NCBI GenBank assembly: GCA_031763025.1
Contig: JASSKH010000050.1
Span: forward strand, 1,240,001-1,304,000
DNA from: Macrocystis pyrifera
Taxonomy: Eukaryota > Sar > Phaeophyceae > Laminariales > Laminariaceae
Direction of reading: 5' to 3'
Length of the DNA stretch: 64,000 nucleotides
In this document: positions 1-10,923 of the stretch, piece after piece
Layout of the letters: each line of letters opens with the position of its first letter
Numbering within the stretch: the first letter of the stretch is position 1
Notes under the pieces: model-generated
The model's database searches: none
The model's input: only the letters and a program-made list of their open reading frames with translations
What the model was told of the DNA's origin: nothing
Program-made: the position numbers and the translations under genes

Positions 1-800
1 GCTCCTTGGTGTAATTTCTGGCTACCCTCAAAGCGCACGTTCCTACTCGTACCCAGGCTATCCAGGGTATTTGCTCGCACTCTACCGTCGTCGTTGTTGC
101 CCGACCCTCCTGCTGAAGACTGATCGACCTCCGCGTTACCGGCCGCCCCGTTCCCTTGGGTCGACCCCCGCCTTGGCCCTGGGCCTCCCACAAGATTGTC
201 GTGCTCCTCGTCCTGCTGCTGTATCGCGGTAAGAGGTTCCCCCCTCCTGATCGTCGACCCTCCCAACGCACAGGCTCAATGACTGCTGACCACTTGACAA
301 CTCCTTGACGTCCCTTCCCCTGTCAAAAACAACTAGACGACTTCCTGACGTCCCTTGCCCGGTTCTATTCAGCTCGTGCAGGGCCTTGCCCGTCAGCTTT
401 CTATCCTGGATACTCGCTGCACCGACGACCCCGCTTCACACCTCTCTACCGCAGCTTGCTCGTATCTGAACTGCGTTGGTCTTTCTTCATCAATCATCCG
501 GAACTTCTATTATTTTTCATTCTTACCCCCGTACTAAACATCCCTTGTTATTATATGGGAAACCCTCCGAAACCGTCTCATTCCTTCACTGGTTTATCTT
601 TTCTACCCGTTACCCTCCAAACACCAGGTTGCCCCTACGACAACCTTCCTCATTAGAAAATAAGTGTACGAAAAATTAGAAAAAAATACAGGAACCATAC
701 TGCTGCTGTACGCTGTACCTGCAGTTTTTATTTTTTTATTTCCCGAACGAGGATGATTTATCGATATACGGGTTTGGTTGATACCATACCACAAGCGTAC
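1..800. other. no recognisable gene; weak internal repeat
   Basis: I see no supported gene here. Around 290-360 a stretch of roughly 35 bases occurs twice in imperfect form (both copies contain TTGACGTCCCTT or CTGACGTCCCTT). The short ORFs overlap in several frames and show no family motif. Confidence 0.3.
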
Positions 801-807
801 AGGGGGG

Positions 808-1174
808 ATGGCTCGCAGTATGCTTTTTGCACATACTTACATAGAGGACGTATACAACAGATACATCCAAAACACTACAACTGTATGGCAAGATCCCGAG
901 GCCAATCAACTGCTGTATGGCAAGATCCCGAGGGACCCATGCGCCTATCTCTCTTCCCATCTTGACGAGTTATCATGACTCATTGAAACAGCACCTACAC
1001 AGCAGTTTTGGCTCGCAGTATGTTTTTGGCACATACGCACATCGAGGACGTATACAATATATCCATGATACTTAAACTGTATGGCAAGATCCCGAGGGAC
1101 CCTTGAGCCTATCTCTCTTCCTATCTTGACGAGTTATCAGGTTGACTCGTTGAAACAGCACCTACACAGCAGTA
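808..1174. repeat. tandem duplication of a ~200-bp unit
   Basis: The motif GCTCGCAGTA at 811 recurs at 1011. The sequence after each matches closely through the CATAC, GAGGACGTATACAA, TGTATGGCAAGATCCCGAGG and CAGCACCTACACAGCAG blocks. The first unit also holds a small internal duplication of the TATGGCAAGATCCCGAGG block. No protein family is evident. Confidence 0.75.
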
Positions 1175-1352
1175 CCTGCTGGATGCACCGCACAACACCC
1201 GTATGTATATATCTAGGGTGAATAATCAGCACGGACACTATTGCTGGATGTCGACGAGTAGAAGAACAGATTAATGTGAAGAAAACACACATACAAACCA
1301 TGGGGCCCGAATCTCATGATGGATGAAGCGGGGATTTAGTAATCAACTATTA

Positions 1353-1451
1353 CGGGGGTCCATAGTTAACGGGACCAAATTTTATTAGTAAAAGTAGGTA
1401 AATATATAGGTTTTTATGTATACCATAGGTCCTGTTAACTATGGACCCCCG
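1353..1451 (+). mobile_element. 99-bp MITE, copy 1
   Basis: The element runs from CGGGGGTCCATAG to CTATGGACCCCCG, with inverted ends of about 30 bp, and is flanked by TA on both sides (1351-1352 and 1452-1453). The core reads ACCAAATTTTATTAGTAAAAGTAGG. Four relatives of 97-100 bp occur at 27420, 31697, 51457 and 63202. TA flanks and a short TIR-only body suggest a non-autonomous Tc1/mariner-type element (inference). It encodes nothing. Confidence 0.8.
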
Positions 1452-1459
1452 TAATAGTG

Positions 1460-3540
1460 AGATCGCCTAACGAGGGTAGGCGCAACGAAGGACTGAGGTC
1501 TTTTTGCAATAAAAATCCAAGGCACAGACCACAGCGGGGAGGGGAATAAAGAGCTTGCTCTGTGACACCGGATGTCTACACGTAGGAGGGACAGGGAATA
1601 AAGGGCGAAGATAACAATGGGATCGAAATCAACAATATATCTGTATCGTAAATAAACAGAGCTGACGTATTTCAAAATTTATAAAATAAATAGCCAGACG
1701 TACGAAAAAAGAATATAAGGTATAAAAAATCAGCAAACGAGTACGAAGAAACACTGCATGGCCGGTGGGCGTCGAGGCATTTCAAGATCGGTTTGGTTTG
1801 AAGAATACACTGCCACTACCCACCTGTTGTTAGGTCCGTACCTTGCGTAAGTATCATCTGAAGATTGTGTTGTCCGAGAACGAATCTGGCCAGCAGGTAA
1901 ACGTTGTGACTCCGAGTTTGGGGTGGTAAAATACATCATTGTAGTACGCATTTCGTATTCCGTGTGATGTTCTCACACTATAACAACAGCTCAAACTCCT
2001 GAAATACCGCCCGTGGTCACAAAATGGGCTGTAAAAGCTAAAATGCATCGCGACTGGAGAAAACAATCAAGTACGAAATAGTGCCGAACCGGTAGGTGAG
2101 AGAAACGGTATAAACGAGCTGTCCGATGTGGTATGTACATCCCACATCAATTGCAAATTAATAGCACCATGAACATGTCCATGCTATTACATGTACACCC
2201 AGCATAGAGCATAGAGCGGGCAAGAACTTTGGACATCGTGCCGATAGGACCCCGGAGCGTCGGCTCCTATCATGAGTGCTTTGTCTGCAGGAATTGCGAC
2301 TGCTCTCCCAGAACTGATGCATGCATCCTAAGCGGTGGATTCGAGATACGCTATTCAAACCAAACTGAGCAGAGAAAACCTAGCCTTCTCCGATCATAAA
2401 AACCATTCCCAGGACACGTACACTCATTCACCGCCTTACTCACTAGCGCGGTGAACAGAAAGTCAATCGATTTTGACGCTGTTTCAAGTATCTCACACGG
2501 TTCCCAATGTCGACTAGGCATCTTAGTCTTCTGAGTACTGCACTACTGTTGCTGTACATGTAACGAAGTTTGACCCTAATTCCAAGTGTTTCGTCCGCGC
2601 AATGGAAGGGCAGTTCTAAAGGGCACATGCCCAATGCCCAAACGAGAGATTCCCTCAATGTCTAAAGCAATACGCTAACGGCGCGCGAGTTTGCGAACGC
2701 GAACGTGTAGGTGTTGAGCGTACCACGCATCCCTGTTTTATTTGTCCGTATCCGAGTAGCGGATGATCCGGCTGATGAGACAGGAATGCTTGAAGAGACA
2801 CTAAATTGCATGGCACCGAATACCGAGAAACATGTTGGGATCATACTGCTACTCTCCAGGTGACTATCTTTATCGCAACGATGGCACAATAACAGTAGTG
2901 ACAGTCGAATAAGAGGCAAGTCGACACAGAACCCCTGATACGAGAAGGGTATAGCTGGATACGCCCAAACATCTATTACGACCGACCAGGCTCCTTATCC
3001 CAATACCAGTGGGATACAGACCATCAGTGTTTTGCTGTACTTTTCGTGATAACACCTGGCCTTTGGGATTGTTACACATATTCAGTTAATATACAGATAC
3101 TCGAGGTCAGGCGCACAGGAGGTACATGAGAATGCGTATGCCAGGTATCATGACGTTTGAATACTCACATGTAGGAGGGAACGAATGCATGTACAAGTTG
3201 TCACACCACGCACAGGTACACATTTGTGAGACACTAAACCGAGATGGAACGTGACGAGCTTTGGTATGATCTGTGCAACCTAACAGGATACAATTTTCGC
3301 TCCACGTAAAGTGGCTGGGTATTGAAGGACCGAATCGATAGGTGTGAATGGAATGCCGGTAGGCGGTAGGCAGTATCCGTTCTGGGGGGGTGTTTATCTC
3401 CACCTTGCTGCAACTACTTGCACAAAACCGTTATACGAGGGGTACGATTTGGAAGTGGTTCTGGACGAATGCCGTATTAAGACGCTTGATTGATTTTGGC
3501 ACGACCAAGTAGCACGAGTGGACAGTGTCCGTGCTGGGGG
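1460..3540. other. no recognisable gene
   Basis: This stretch holds only overlapping short ORFs on the minus strand (up to 98 codons, at 3107-3403) with no family motif, no convincing exon borders and no repeat partner in the window. Confidence 0.3.
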
Positions 3541-3735
3541 GGTGGCGCAAACGTGAGTACCTTCACACACTTATTAACTCGGAATCAAATATCTACCTTG
3601 GCTAGTGCCAGTAAGTCGATGTGGAGCACCTAGAACCGACCTAGGTCACTCGAATAAAGGTGGCGTAAACGCCACTAGCTTCAAACACTTACTTAACTCG
3701 GAATCAAATATTTTCCTTGGCTAGTGTTAAGATAT
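3541..3735. repeat. tandem ~120-bp repeat, two units
   Basis: Two units share GTGGCG(C/T)AAACG, ACTCGGAATCAAATAT and CCTTGGCTAGTG. A third, shorter relative with GCGAGTCGATGTGGCGTGAACGTCAGTACC lies at 4238-4310, beyond a tRNA-like relic. No coding potential is seen. Confidence 0.65.
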
Positions 3736-4109
3736 TGTCTTGTATGAGATTGAAAGCCCGGTAACTACCTGAGTTCAGTCACTGGGAACGTGTAGTACTG
3801 GGAAGGCGTATTTTAGATGGAAAACCAGGGGTTTTCCAGAGGAGCACGAGCTTGGTCTCAGTCTCCGCGTGCACGAAAGGAATAAAACTGCTCTTCTTCT
3901 GTAGCTAAGCAAAGAACATATGTCAGTACAATGTTTACCGACTTAAAAGGCAGACCTGTCCAGGGATACAAAGTGTCCCGCAACCCTTGACCTTAACAAG
4001 TGGCTCGCGTGACACCAACACGCGGTTCCAATTTTGGGGATCCAGAAGTATTTTTTTCAGGTTCTTGACATGAGGAAATTCACTTTTTTTCTTCAAAAAA
4101 CGATTTCAT

Positions 4110-4200
4110 GGTGGACGTGAGATTCGAACTCACGACCAACTACCCATGTTCTGCCGTCGTCGCCATTTGTTAAGGTCTTAGTCCGTTGGGCTAAAGGTAA
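4110..4200 (-). other. tRNA-like relic (Pol III A/B boxes)
   Basis: Read on the minus strand there is an A-box-like TAGCCCAACGGA and, about 64 nt later, a T-arm GTGAGTTCGAATCTCAC whose 5-bp stem is perfect, followed by GTCCACCA. The expected 5' acceptor strand (GGTGGAC) is missing. This is therefore a tRNA-derived relic or SINE head, not a functional tRNA. It sits between copies of the 3541 repeat. Confidence 0.45.
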
Positions 4201-4909
4201 AAGATTAACCAATCGCCTACCCAATCTAAGTCTCATAACACTAGTGCCAGCGAGTCGATGTGGCGTGAACGTCAGTACCTTGAAACGATCTAAGTCACTC
4301 GAATATTAATTTTGGCCCGGAGTAGAAAGAGAACCCATGATGAACTTCCTACAGCCCGTGATGAACGTATACATAAAACGACCACAGCAGTCGCAAGGGA
4401 TGCCTACTCTCAACGCAGAGAAATTTGAGATCATCACCAAAACAAAGGCTTGTGTAAAATTTAAAACCCGTGGTACGCGCGGCCGAAGTATCACACACAG
4501 CTTGCAAAGGACTAGCGTGAAAGCCGGAAAAGATGAGCTTCGACGAAATCCTCGATGTCTCAGCTGTTGCTTTTATTCTGTCAATATATCAAAACGTGGT
4601 ATCCATACCAAGAGACTAGGGACAGCTGGGCAAACTTCAGAGTGGCAGATGGATTCTAACTTACGCAGAACCGTTTGTTGAAGGAAGCTACAGTGAGAAA
4701 CGTCTGGCGAAGGTAAGGGAATGGTGGCAGCATCGACACAGTCCACTGCGCACGCTGAAACGTGGCAAGGGTACGTGAAGTTTTGCCACATGGACACAAA
4801 CAAGTACGTGAGTATATTGGAATACTCATCGGTGAACCGTTATAACAGGTTTGACAGTCAAGCGCGCAGATATGTATAGAGAGGGGCAAAGTGGACAGCA
4901 ACCGCTGTG

Positions 4910-5110
4910 TCTCGGTAGTGTGGCCACGGAGAGCCATACGACAAAGGATTGGTAGAATTCCCTAGAGTCTCAATTAAAGGTGAGGTGGTGGGGTAGGACG
5001 ATGGTAGCATTCAGTGGAATCTATGTCTGGCGAATAGCTTAAACATGTAGGTTACTGTCAAAGTGCAGACGTAGGCCTTCGAGAGGAACCCCCACCTCAG
5101 ATATAGGTGA
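4910..5110. repeat. flank of dispersed repeat A (copy 1)
   Basis: Blocks such as ACGA(A)GGATTGG, GGTAGGACGATGGTAG and the spaced GTGTCTGG recur in the same order at about 53550-53770. Together with the adjoining 120-bp repeats this forms a dispersed segment (A) present twice in the same orientation. Confidence 0.6.
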
Positions 5111-5765
5111 GACAGGAAAAAAAATATGTTTTTTCGCAGATGAGTACATGCTCCGAGCGTGTTAGACAGATGTGGCGCTGGCAGTTGCACGTGGTGAAGA
5201 CTGTACGAGGGTCAGGTCCGCCGCTCTTCTCAACACCGTCCAAGGTCAGCACCGCGGGAACAAGAGGCGCTGCAACATTGGGTCCAACGCGATAGACGGA
5301 GGAGGAAGGCTGAAGAACATCTGGACTAAGGTCAGGACCGCTGTTCTTCTTACCACCGTCCAGGGGCAACACCGCGGAAAGGAAGATCGCTGCAACATCG
5401 GGCCGACGGCGATGGATGGAAGAGGAAAGCTGAAGAATGTCTGGACTAAGGTCAGAACCGACGTTCTTCTTACCACCGTCCAAGGGCAACACCGCAGAAA
5501 GGAAGGGCGCTGCAACATCGGGCCGACGGCGATGGATGAAAGAGGAATGCTGAAGAACATCTGGACGAAGGTCAGGACCGCCGCTCTTCTTACCACCATC
5601 TGAGGGCAGCAGTAAGGAAAGGAGAGGAGCTGCAACATCGAGCCGACGGCGAGGTGCGGAAGTAGAAGGCGCAGGCGCTGCAGAGGACCATGATCGTAAT
5701 ACCCGCTTGGCACCGTCGCTCATATGCGCCGGTCGGGGGGGGTGTCCGAGGAGGAAAGCGCACAC
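5097..5765 (-). CDS. hypothetical protein with 40-residue tandem repeats
   Basis: A 222-codon open frame on the minus strand starts at an ATG at 5765. Residues from about 37 onward are built of 40-residue units, each with a (R/G)PDVAAP-like start, an LxLDGGKK core and a PDLSPDVLQ-like end. They are encoded by 120-bp DNA repeats (about 5192-5670, nearly four units). A 144-codon frame at 53776-54210 shares one unit plus the C-terminal GGPDPRT and TRSEH motifs, so the frame is kept in two diverged copies. The plus strand of the repeat block is also open (5172-5603), as expected for a period divisible by three, so the coding strand is not certain. I do not recognise the family. No signal peptide or membrane segment is evident. 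It could be a single exon of a larger gene or a non-coding minisatellite. Confidence 0.4.
   Translation of the reverse strand: MCAFLLGHPPRPAHMSDGAKRVLRSWSSAAPAPSTSAPRRRLDVAAPLLSLLLPSDGGKKSGGPDLRPDVLQHSSFIHRRRPDVAAPFLSAVLPLDGGKKNVGSDLSPDILQLSSSIHRRRPDVAAIFLSAVLPLDGGKKNSGPDLSPDVLQPSSSVYRVGPNVAAPLVPAVLTLDGVEKSGGPDPRTVFTTCNCQRHICLTRSEHVLICEKTYFFSCLTYI
5192..5670. repeat. 120-bp tandem repeat, about four units
   Basis: The boundaries CTGAAGAACATCTGGAC (or ATGTCTGGAC) recur at 5310, 5430 and 5550, exactly 120 bp apart. Units differ by roughly 5-15 percent by eye. The period keeps both strands open over long distances. A single diverged unit lies at about 53816-53940. Confidence 0.85.
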
Positions 5766-5769
5766 GCTG

Positions 5770-7440
5770 TCGCTGGCCGAGCACCGGGGCGCCGGCTTTG
5801 TGCCGACAATAATTAGGTGTCGGGCAGGGGGGGTGTTACAGCGAGTGGCGGCAGGGATGGGGGAGGTTCATAGCGCTGTGACTATCGTGACCAGCGCTAT
5901 GGGGAGGATAATACGGCGCGAGACCACTGTCCTGATCAGGGTCACGCGTGGGTCTATTGGATAGGCAGAGGCCAAGGTTTGGTTAGCATCCTCTGGGCGG
6001 ATCTTATACAGGCAGGGAGGATCCCCGGTGTGGCAACGCCTTCGGTCTCGGGTACAGAGCCAGTAACGAGGTTCTGGGACCACCCGGTGTTTACTAAACA
6101 CCACCAAGTGAAGAAAGAAAGTCAAAGCCAAGTGTCTGTGATACCTGTCCTATCGACCCCCAGCCCCGTGGGCCCTGCCTTGCTCGTCGTGCCCGTCATC
6201 GTGTCTGTGATGCTTCGTTGAGTATTCACGTTGACTGCTTGCATCTACCGCATTGCATCCATCCACGTTCTGCGTGACCCGATCATTATTGCGTGAAGGC
6301 ACTTCCTCGAACTCCCAAACAACAGGTGAGGCAGCCTCACAGATCTAACGAACGCAGGTCCTTTTTACGGTCTGAGAGCTGTGCCCTGCTGTAATATTAC
6401 AGGGCTGTAACTCTACATCCCAATCTGAACGGAAATATAAGGAATTTTTCGTATCCACATTAACGTGTATACGCTAACTATATTATCTGTTCAGAGCGGT
6501 ACCGGGTGACATATTCGAGCTGTACATCAGTACCAGGCATAGCTACAACAACACCCAGCTGCTGCTGCTCCTGCTGTGAAGAAAGGTGCGAGTACAGCGA
6601 AATAGCCGAAGCTTGTCTGGTGCATGCAATAGGGGTCAATCCTGCCCAAGTAGTAGCGCACCAAGAGGTTGAGTCCGTACAGCAGTAGACGCACCTTGTA
6701 CCAGGTACGTGCTGCTGTACCTCGAACCTGGTAGGTCGGAGGAAACGTCTACAGCAGCAGCGCTCGACGTACATACTCTGTATTCCTCGCCACTCTTATA
6801 CAACAAGACGAGACTACAGTAACAGGCACCTGGTGTATAGACGTCTCCTCCGTTGTATCGGTCTGATGGCGCTCCATTGGAGCAGTCTCCCGCCCGGCGA
6901 CCAAATTCCGCCTGCCGTACGTAGGAGGCTCTCATACTGCGACCACCAAGGACTATCTCCATCGTCATCTCAGCTGATTACTCATCCTGGAAAGATAAAA
7001 CAACTCGATCACCAGTAGCTTACCCAGCCCTGCTTTACCTTTGTGCTGCTGCAAGCCTGCAATTCGGTTCCTGTATCCCTCTGGCCGCGCTACAGCACTA
7101 TGAGACGGTCGTCTTCTCGAGTTAACCACTATTGGTATAAATGCGGTGAACACAGAGCGTGAACGACGGACGGGATGATGGATCCACCGCCACATACTCC
7201 CCGTAAGGCTCTGGATTGTCACATCTCTCCGGTACTATGGGGTGTACTATGGGAACACCCTCCACAGTTTTTTTTTGTATTATTGCTGCTATTGGTGAAG
7301 AAAAAAGAAATGAACGCTGATTAGCCTGTACTATGGGGCTCCAGGTAAGACTATGGGCGTGCCGCCTACGAAATGGATGCACTTTTTATCCTAGGGTCGA
7401 TAGGGCACTTGGGTAAAAAAGGAAGGTCCGGATTTTTATA
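5770..7440. other. no recognisable gene; CTG/CAG-rich stretches
   Basis: The region 5770-6220 is GC-rich and holds only short overlapping ORFs. From 6500 to 6860 there are CTGCTG/CAGCAG-rich stretches and a TACCAGGTAC palindrome at 6699. I see no protein family and no clear exon. Confidence 0.3.
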
Positions 7441-8915
7441 GAACTCTGCTTCGAATGATCAAGCACGTTGGGCAACAAGGTATCTCTGGGAATGTATAAC
7501 AAGCCTTCAATACTTTGAGAAAACATTTCCTGAAATCATTCTCACCACCAGAAATCAGAGAACGAAAATCCCCAAACTTGTTGTTACGGGATTCACTAGT
7601 GAGATTTTAAATGTAGTCCCTCTACGTGGGTTGCTTATGCGTCCCAATATATTGAGTAATATCCCCCCTTCCTGTCGAGAATTTCGGGAATGCATTATTA
7701 TGTCAGTCCCATGCTTTAAGTATGGAGGCGCAATGGATTATTCATTCCTGAATACCACTAAAGTGGGTAGGGATGAAGACCAGGAATATACTTGTATATG
7801 CGCGAAACCAGGTTGGTCCAAGTGCGCCGTGTGCATAAAAGATGGGTCATACTGTGCACCAACTACAGACGTCTCATGTCTGAAGGACATTGATGCAGAA
7901 GCAGTATTGAAATTGCAAGCAGGGTATATACCATATTTTGCCAGGAATCTATTTGAAAACGACAAAACCTTCCAATGATGTTTGTTGAGTGCGATTGGAA
8001 ATCGAGTGTCTGATATTTGTTCGGAACTTGGTACGGAATTGGTGGACCTTAAAGACTGGAGGAACGCGCTATTCAATGCAATAAAGAGACTGCTCGAAGA
8101 TGCTCAAGACAAAGATGAAGCACGTCCTATTACAGGCGATATTGACTTGGTTGCAGCAGAAAAAGCTTTCAAACGAGCGCATCGGAACGTCGTGATAACT
8201 AAAGTAGCCAAGGCAGCAAACTGCTTGTGTGTTATGTGTAAAGCATGTTATACAAGAGTGGCCACAGTAGAATTGAATGGTCCAGGATACGAGCGTATAG
8301 AAGGTGATTCCCTGTCGGAGATAATGACAAGTATTACTCAACGTCAGTTGAAATTCCTGATATCAGAATACTTACCAGTTCCTAAGTCCCTTTCAAACAT
8401 CCTGGATCTGGAAAAATCTCTCTACAACCTATTTCTAAACTACTGGCACTTAATGCTTAAACTTCACAAGGCCATGCCAGCGTTTAGAGGTATCACAGCA
8501 TGCTGTGGAACTACAACAGAAGGAAAAGCCAAAAAAGTTAATGCAATTTTGGTGGGAATAATACCTGTGCTACATGCCATATGGCGCGAGGAATGCATGC
8601 GTATTGACATTGCAACAGATGAGTGTTGGATCTCATCGGGTGGAAAAGAAATAGTTGAGATGATGAAAGAGATGAATCGTAAGGCTTTTATACCAGGTGC
8701 GGAATCCTCGCCTCACCACTTAGAGACATTGTATTTTGTAGCAATGTACAACAACATCCCTGTTGCTTGTTTAAAACGAACAATGAACGAGCTATTGCAA
8801 TTAGTGTACGAATATGAAGAAAAAAAAATCGGATGGAAGTCATTGTGTGTTAGATATGGCTACAATAAGGATGGAGTGGCTCTAGCGGTTCGCGACGTTC
8901 ATTGGTCTAAAAATT

Positions 8916-8927
8916 CCCTTGTTGACG
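8916..8927 (+). repeat. 12-bp target-site duplication, left
   Basis: CCCTTGTTGACG lies inside the RT frame (codons Leu-Val-Asp) and recurs at 9873-9884 in the same frame. Confidence 0.75.
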
Positions 8928-9872
8928 GCATATTTTTATACGTCACGGGACACTTTAATTGCGCGCCGCGCAATGTATGAACCCCTGTTCTGGCAGACAC
9001 TAGAGCAGTGTATAGTCATTCCCATTGACTAGAGCCAACTTTTATGATAATCCTCGGCAGACATCGATCGACAAAACCAACGACACCGTCATGAACTCTG
9101 AACGGAATGCGCTGGTTAAGGTCTCCGACGCAGCCTAGTGTTACAGCAGTGCTCACATCTCTCATCGGTGCTATGTGGCGTGGGCTGACCAGGCGTCTGA
9201 TAAAAAAACATTTTGGCACGGGTCTGTACAAGACAGACGACAAACAATCTCTACCCCTCTCCGATGGCATAAAATGGACCATTTTTCAGGTTTGACATGG
9301 ATCGACAAACCCAACGATTACGTCACGAACTCTGAATGAAGCGCGCTGGTTAGAGGCTCCGACCCACACTAGTATCACAGTTCTCACACCTTGGTCGGTA
9401 ATATGTGGCGTGGGTGGGCGAGGCGTCTACTACAAACATATTTGGCAGCTGGTGTGTAAAACAGAGGACAAAAACGCTTGATTCCTCTCCGTTGGCACGA
9501 AACAGAACTTTTTGAAATCTCTGACGAAGAGCATAGGACACCGCGGCCAACTTCTCGCTCCCTAGACGGCGGATTCCAATTATACCTCCCAGGCCATAAT
9601 TAACCCTCGTTGGCCTTGCCCGGTACGAAGCTCGTTGACCGTGGGCGGAGTATATGTCAAGATCGAAGGGCAATCGTCGCGTGACTGCGGGTGTGCGATC
9701 TGCGAGCTGTGTCTTTCTTCTTCTAGTTTGTGTGCGGCATGATTTCACGTGGTTCCCGTGGTTCCCGTTAATACAGCGATTTCATTGGAAGATGGCTCAC
9801 GTCGTTCGCGTTACATCAGCCATTTGATTGGAAGATAGCTGGCGTCAACTGCTCCGTGTTATTTTAGACTTG
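8928..9872. mobile_element. ~945-bp insertion in the RT gene, unclassified
   Basis: The segment separates two halves of an RT frame and is bracketed by a 12-bp direct repeat. Removing it together with one repeat restores an uninterrupted frame and places the W-S-K-N-S-L-V-D and A-R-K-V-H-K segments side by side. Inside are a diverged tandem duplication of about 240 bp (9063-9290 and 9299-9530, both with CGACAAA(A/C)CCAACGA and TATGTGGCGTGGG) and a shorter one of about 42 bp (9767-9850, CATT.GATTGGAAGAT.GCT). I find no clear terminal inverted repeats and no transposase. A target duplication of 9-12 bp would fit a non-TIR Mutator-like element, but this is inference. Confidence 0.65.
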
Positions 9873-9884
9873 CCCTTGTTGACG
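9873..9884 (+). repeat. 12-bp target-site duplication, right
   Basis: This is the second copy of CCCTTGTTGACG. The RT frame resumes directly from it. Confidence 0.75.
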
Positions 9885-10833
9885 CAAGGAAAGTACACAA
9901 GGACACCAACGAGTTTCACATCGGACGAATCACACCATGTCAATGGATTAAGTTCGTATTAGATGAAGGATTCGTATAGTTTGGAAAAAATATAAATAAA
10001 CAAGCATGAGGAATATTTATGGGAACGGCACCAGCACCCGATCTAGCCAATGATTTTGCCTTCATGCACGAATTTTTATTTCTGAGAGTTATGATTGATA
10101 ATTACGTGAAAGCCATGAATAACGGTAATGAACCGCTTTACCCGTATTCGTTTATAGAACAATATGGGGCTAGCACTAAGCGATTCATAGATGATATTCT
10201 TACTGTTTCGCTGGGATCACAACCTGATAGCCCAACCTTCGAACAGGTAATCAAACAAGAAGGCAACATATATGGTGGCATGTATCCGACGTGTGTAGAG
10301 GATGTAGGTGGTAGTGAAATGGTAAACCCTATATCTATTTACAAAGAACAATCAGGAGAGAAACAGTGCTTGTTTTGGATACGGAAATATTCCAAAAACC
10401 CACCTGGTGTGTCACAGATTAGAATGTATGACGAACGTGACCACATGCCAACTTTAGCTCATTATCGTAGATTCCCCCATAGAGAAACTAGACTGTCAAG
10501 GAGTTGTTTATACCCTACTCTTGACAGTCAGCTGTGCCGCTTTGCAGTTAGATGCACAGGGATCAATTACTTCCAAGTAGCTGCAGCAAAACTGATGACG
10601 GACACGATCAGAAATGGTTACGAGAAGGAAAAACAGAGGAATAAATTGCACAACTTCCAAAGTTCTTTCATCCAAAAGTCACCAACTACACAACATATAG
10701 AAGTGAGTAGACAAGGCAACAACGAGAGAGACGCATTGGCACATAGTTGAGATCGATAGTTGGAATCTTATCGAAAACGACGCATTTGGTTTCTGATGTT
10801 GACTTGGTGTTTTATTTGGGGAACCCTCCCCCC

Positions 10834-10834
<1 letters not shown>

Positions 10835-10922
<88 letters not shown>
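10835..10922 (+). repeat. 88-nt poly-C run
   Basis: An uninterrupted run of C starts about 85 bp after the RT stop codon, preceded by CCCTCCCCCCT-type sequence. It could be a tail of the retroelement, a slippage product, or a sequencing or assembly artefact. The proline-rich ORFs across it are meaningless. Confidence 0.9.

Positions 10923-10923
<1 letters not shown>

Larger units (their letters stand above)
7442..10750 (+). pseudogene. Penelope-like reverse transcriptase pseudogene, split by an insertion
   Basis: One reading frame (after a TAG at 7439) can be followed from 7442 to a TGA at 10748. An N-terminal cysteine-bearing region (YTCICAKPGWSKC, about 7785-7830) is followed by RT-type motifs: KLHKAMPAFRGITA near 8455, MYNNIP near 8740, GIFMGTAPAP near 10010 and RFIDDIL near 10170. 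The C-terminal stretch holds FPHRETR and SQLCRFAVRC. The YNNIP, GI(P)MGT and (Y/F)IDD set is what I know from Penelope-like and related RTs. Breaks: TGA at 7976, a 957-bp interruption (8928-9884), TAG at 9977 and TGA at 10007. In addition, the motif A aspartate expected just before MYNNIP appears as Tyr (TAT, 8732-8734). The frame is the same on both sides of the insertion. It is almost surely inactive. No GIY-YIG endonuclease is visible. An unrelated RT lineage is the main alternative. Confidence 0.8.

Noticed and set aside
7976-10009. TGA/TAG as reassigned or readthrough codons in the RT gene
   Set aside because: Three stops plus loss of the motif A Asp and a large insertion fit decay better, and the Copia and LINE relics nearby also have random stops.
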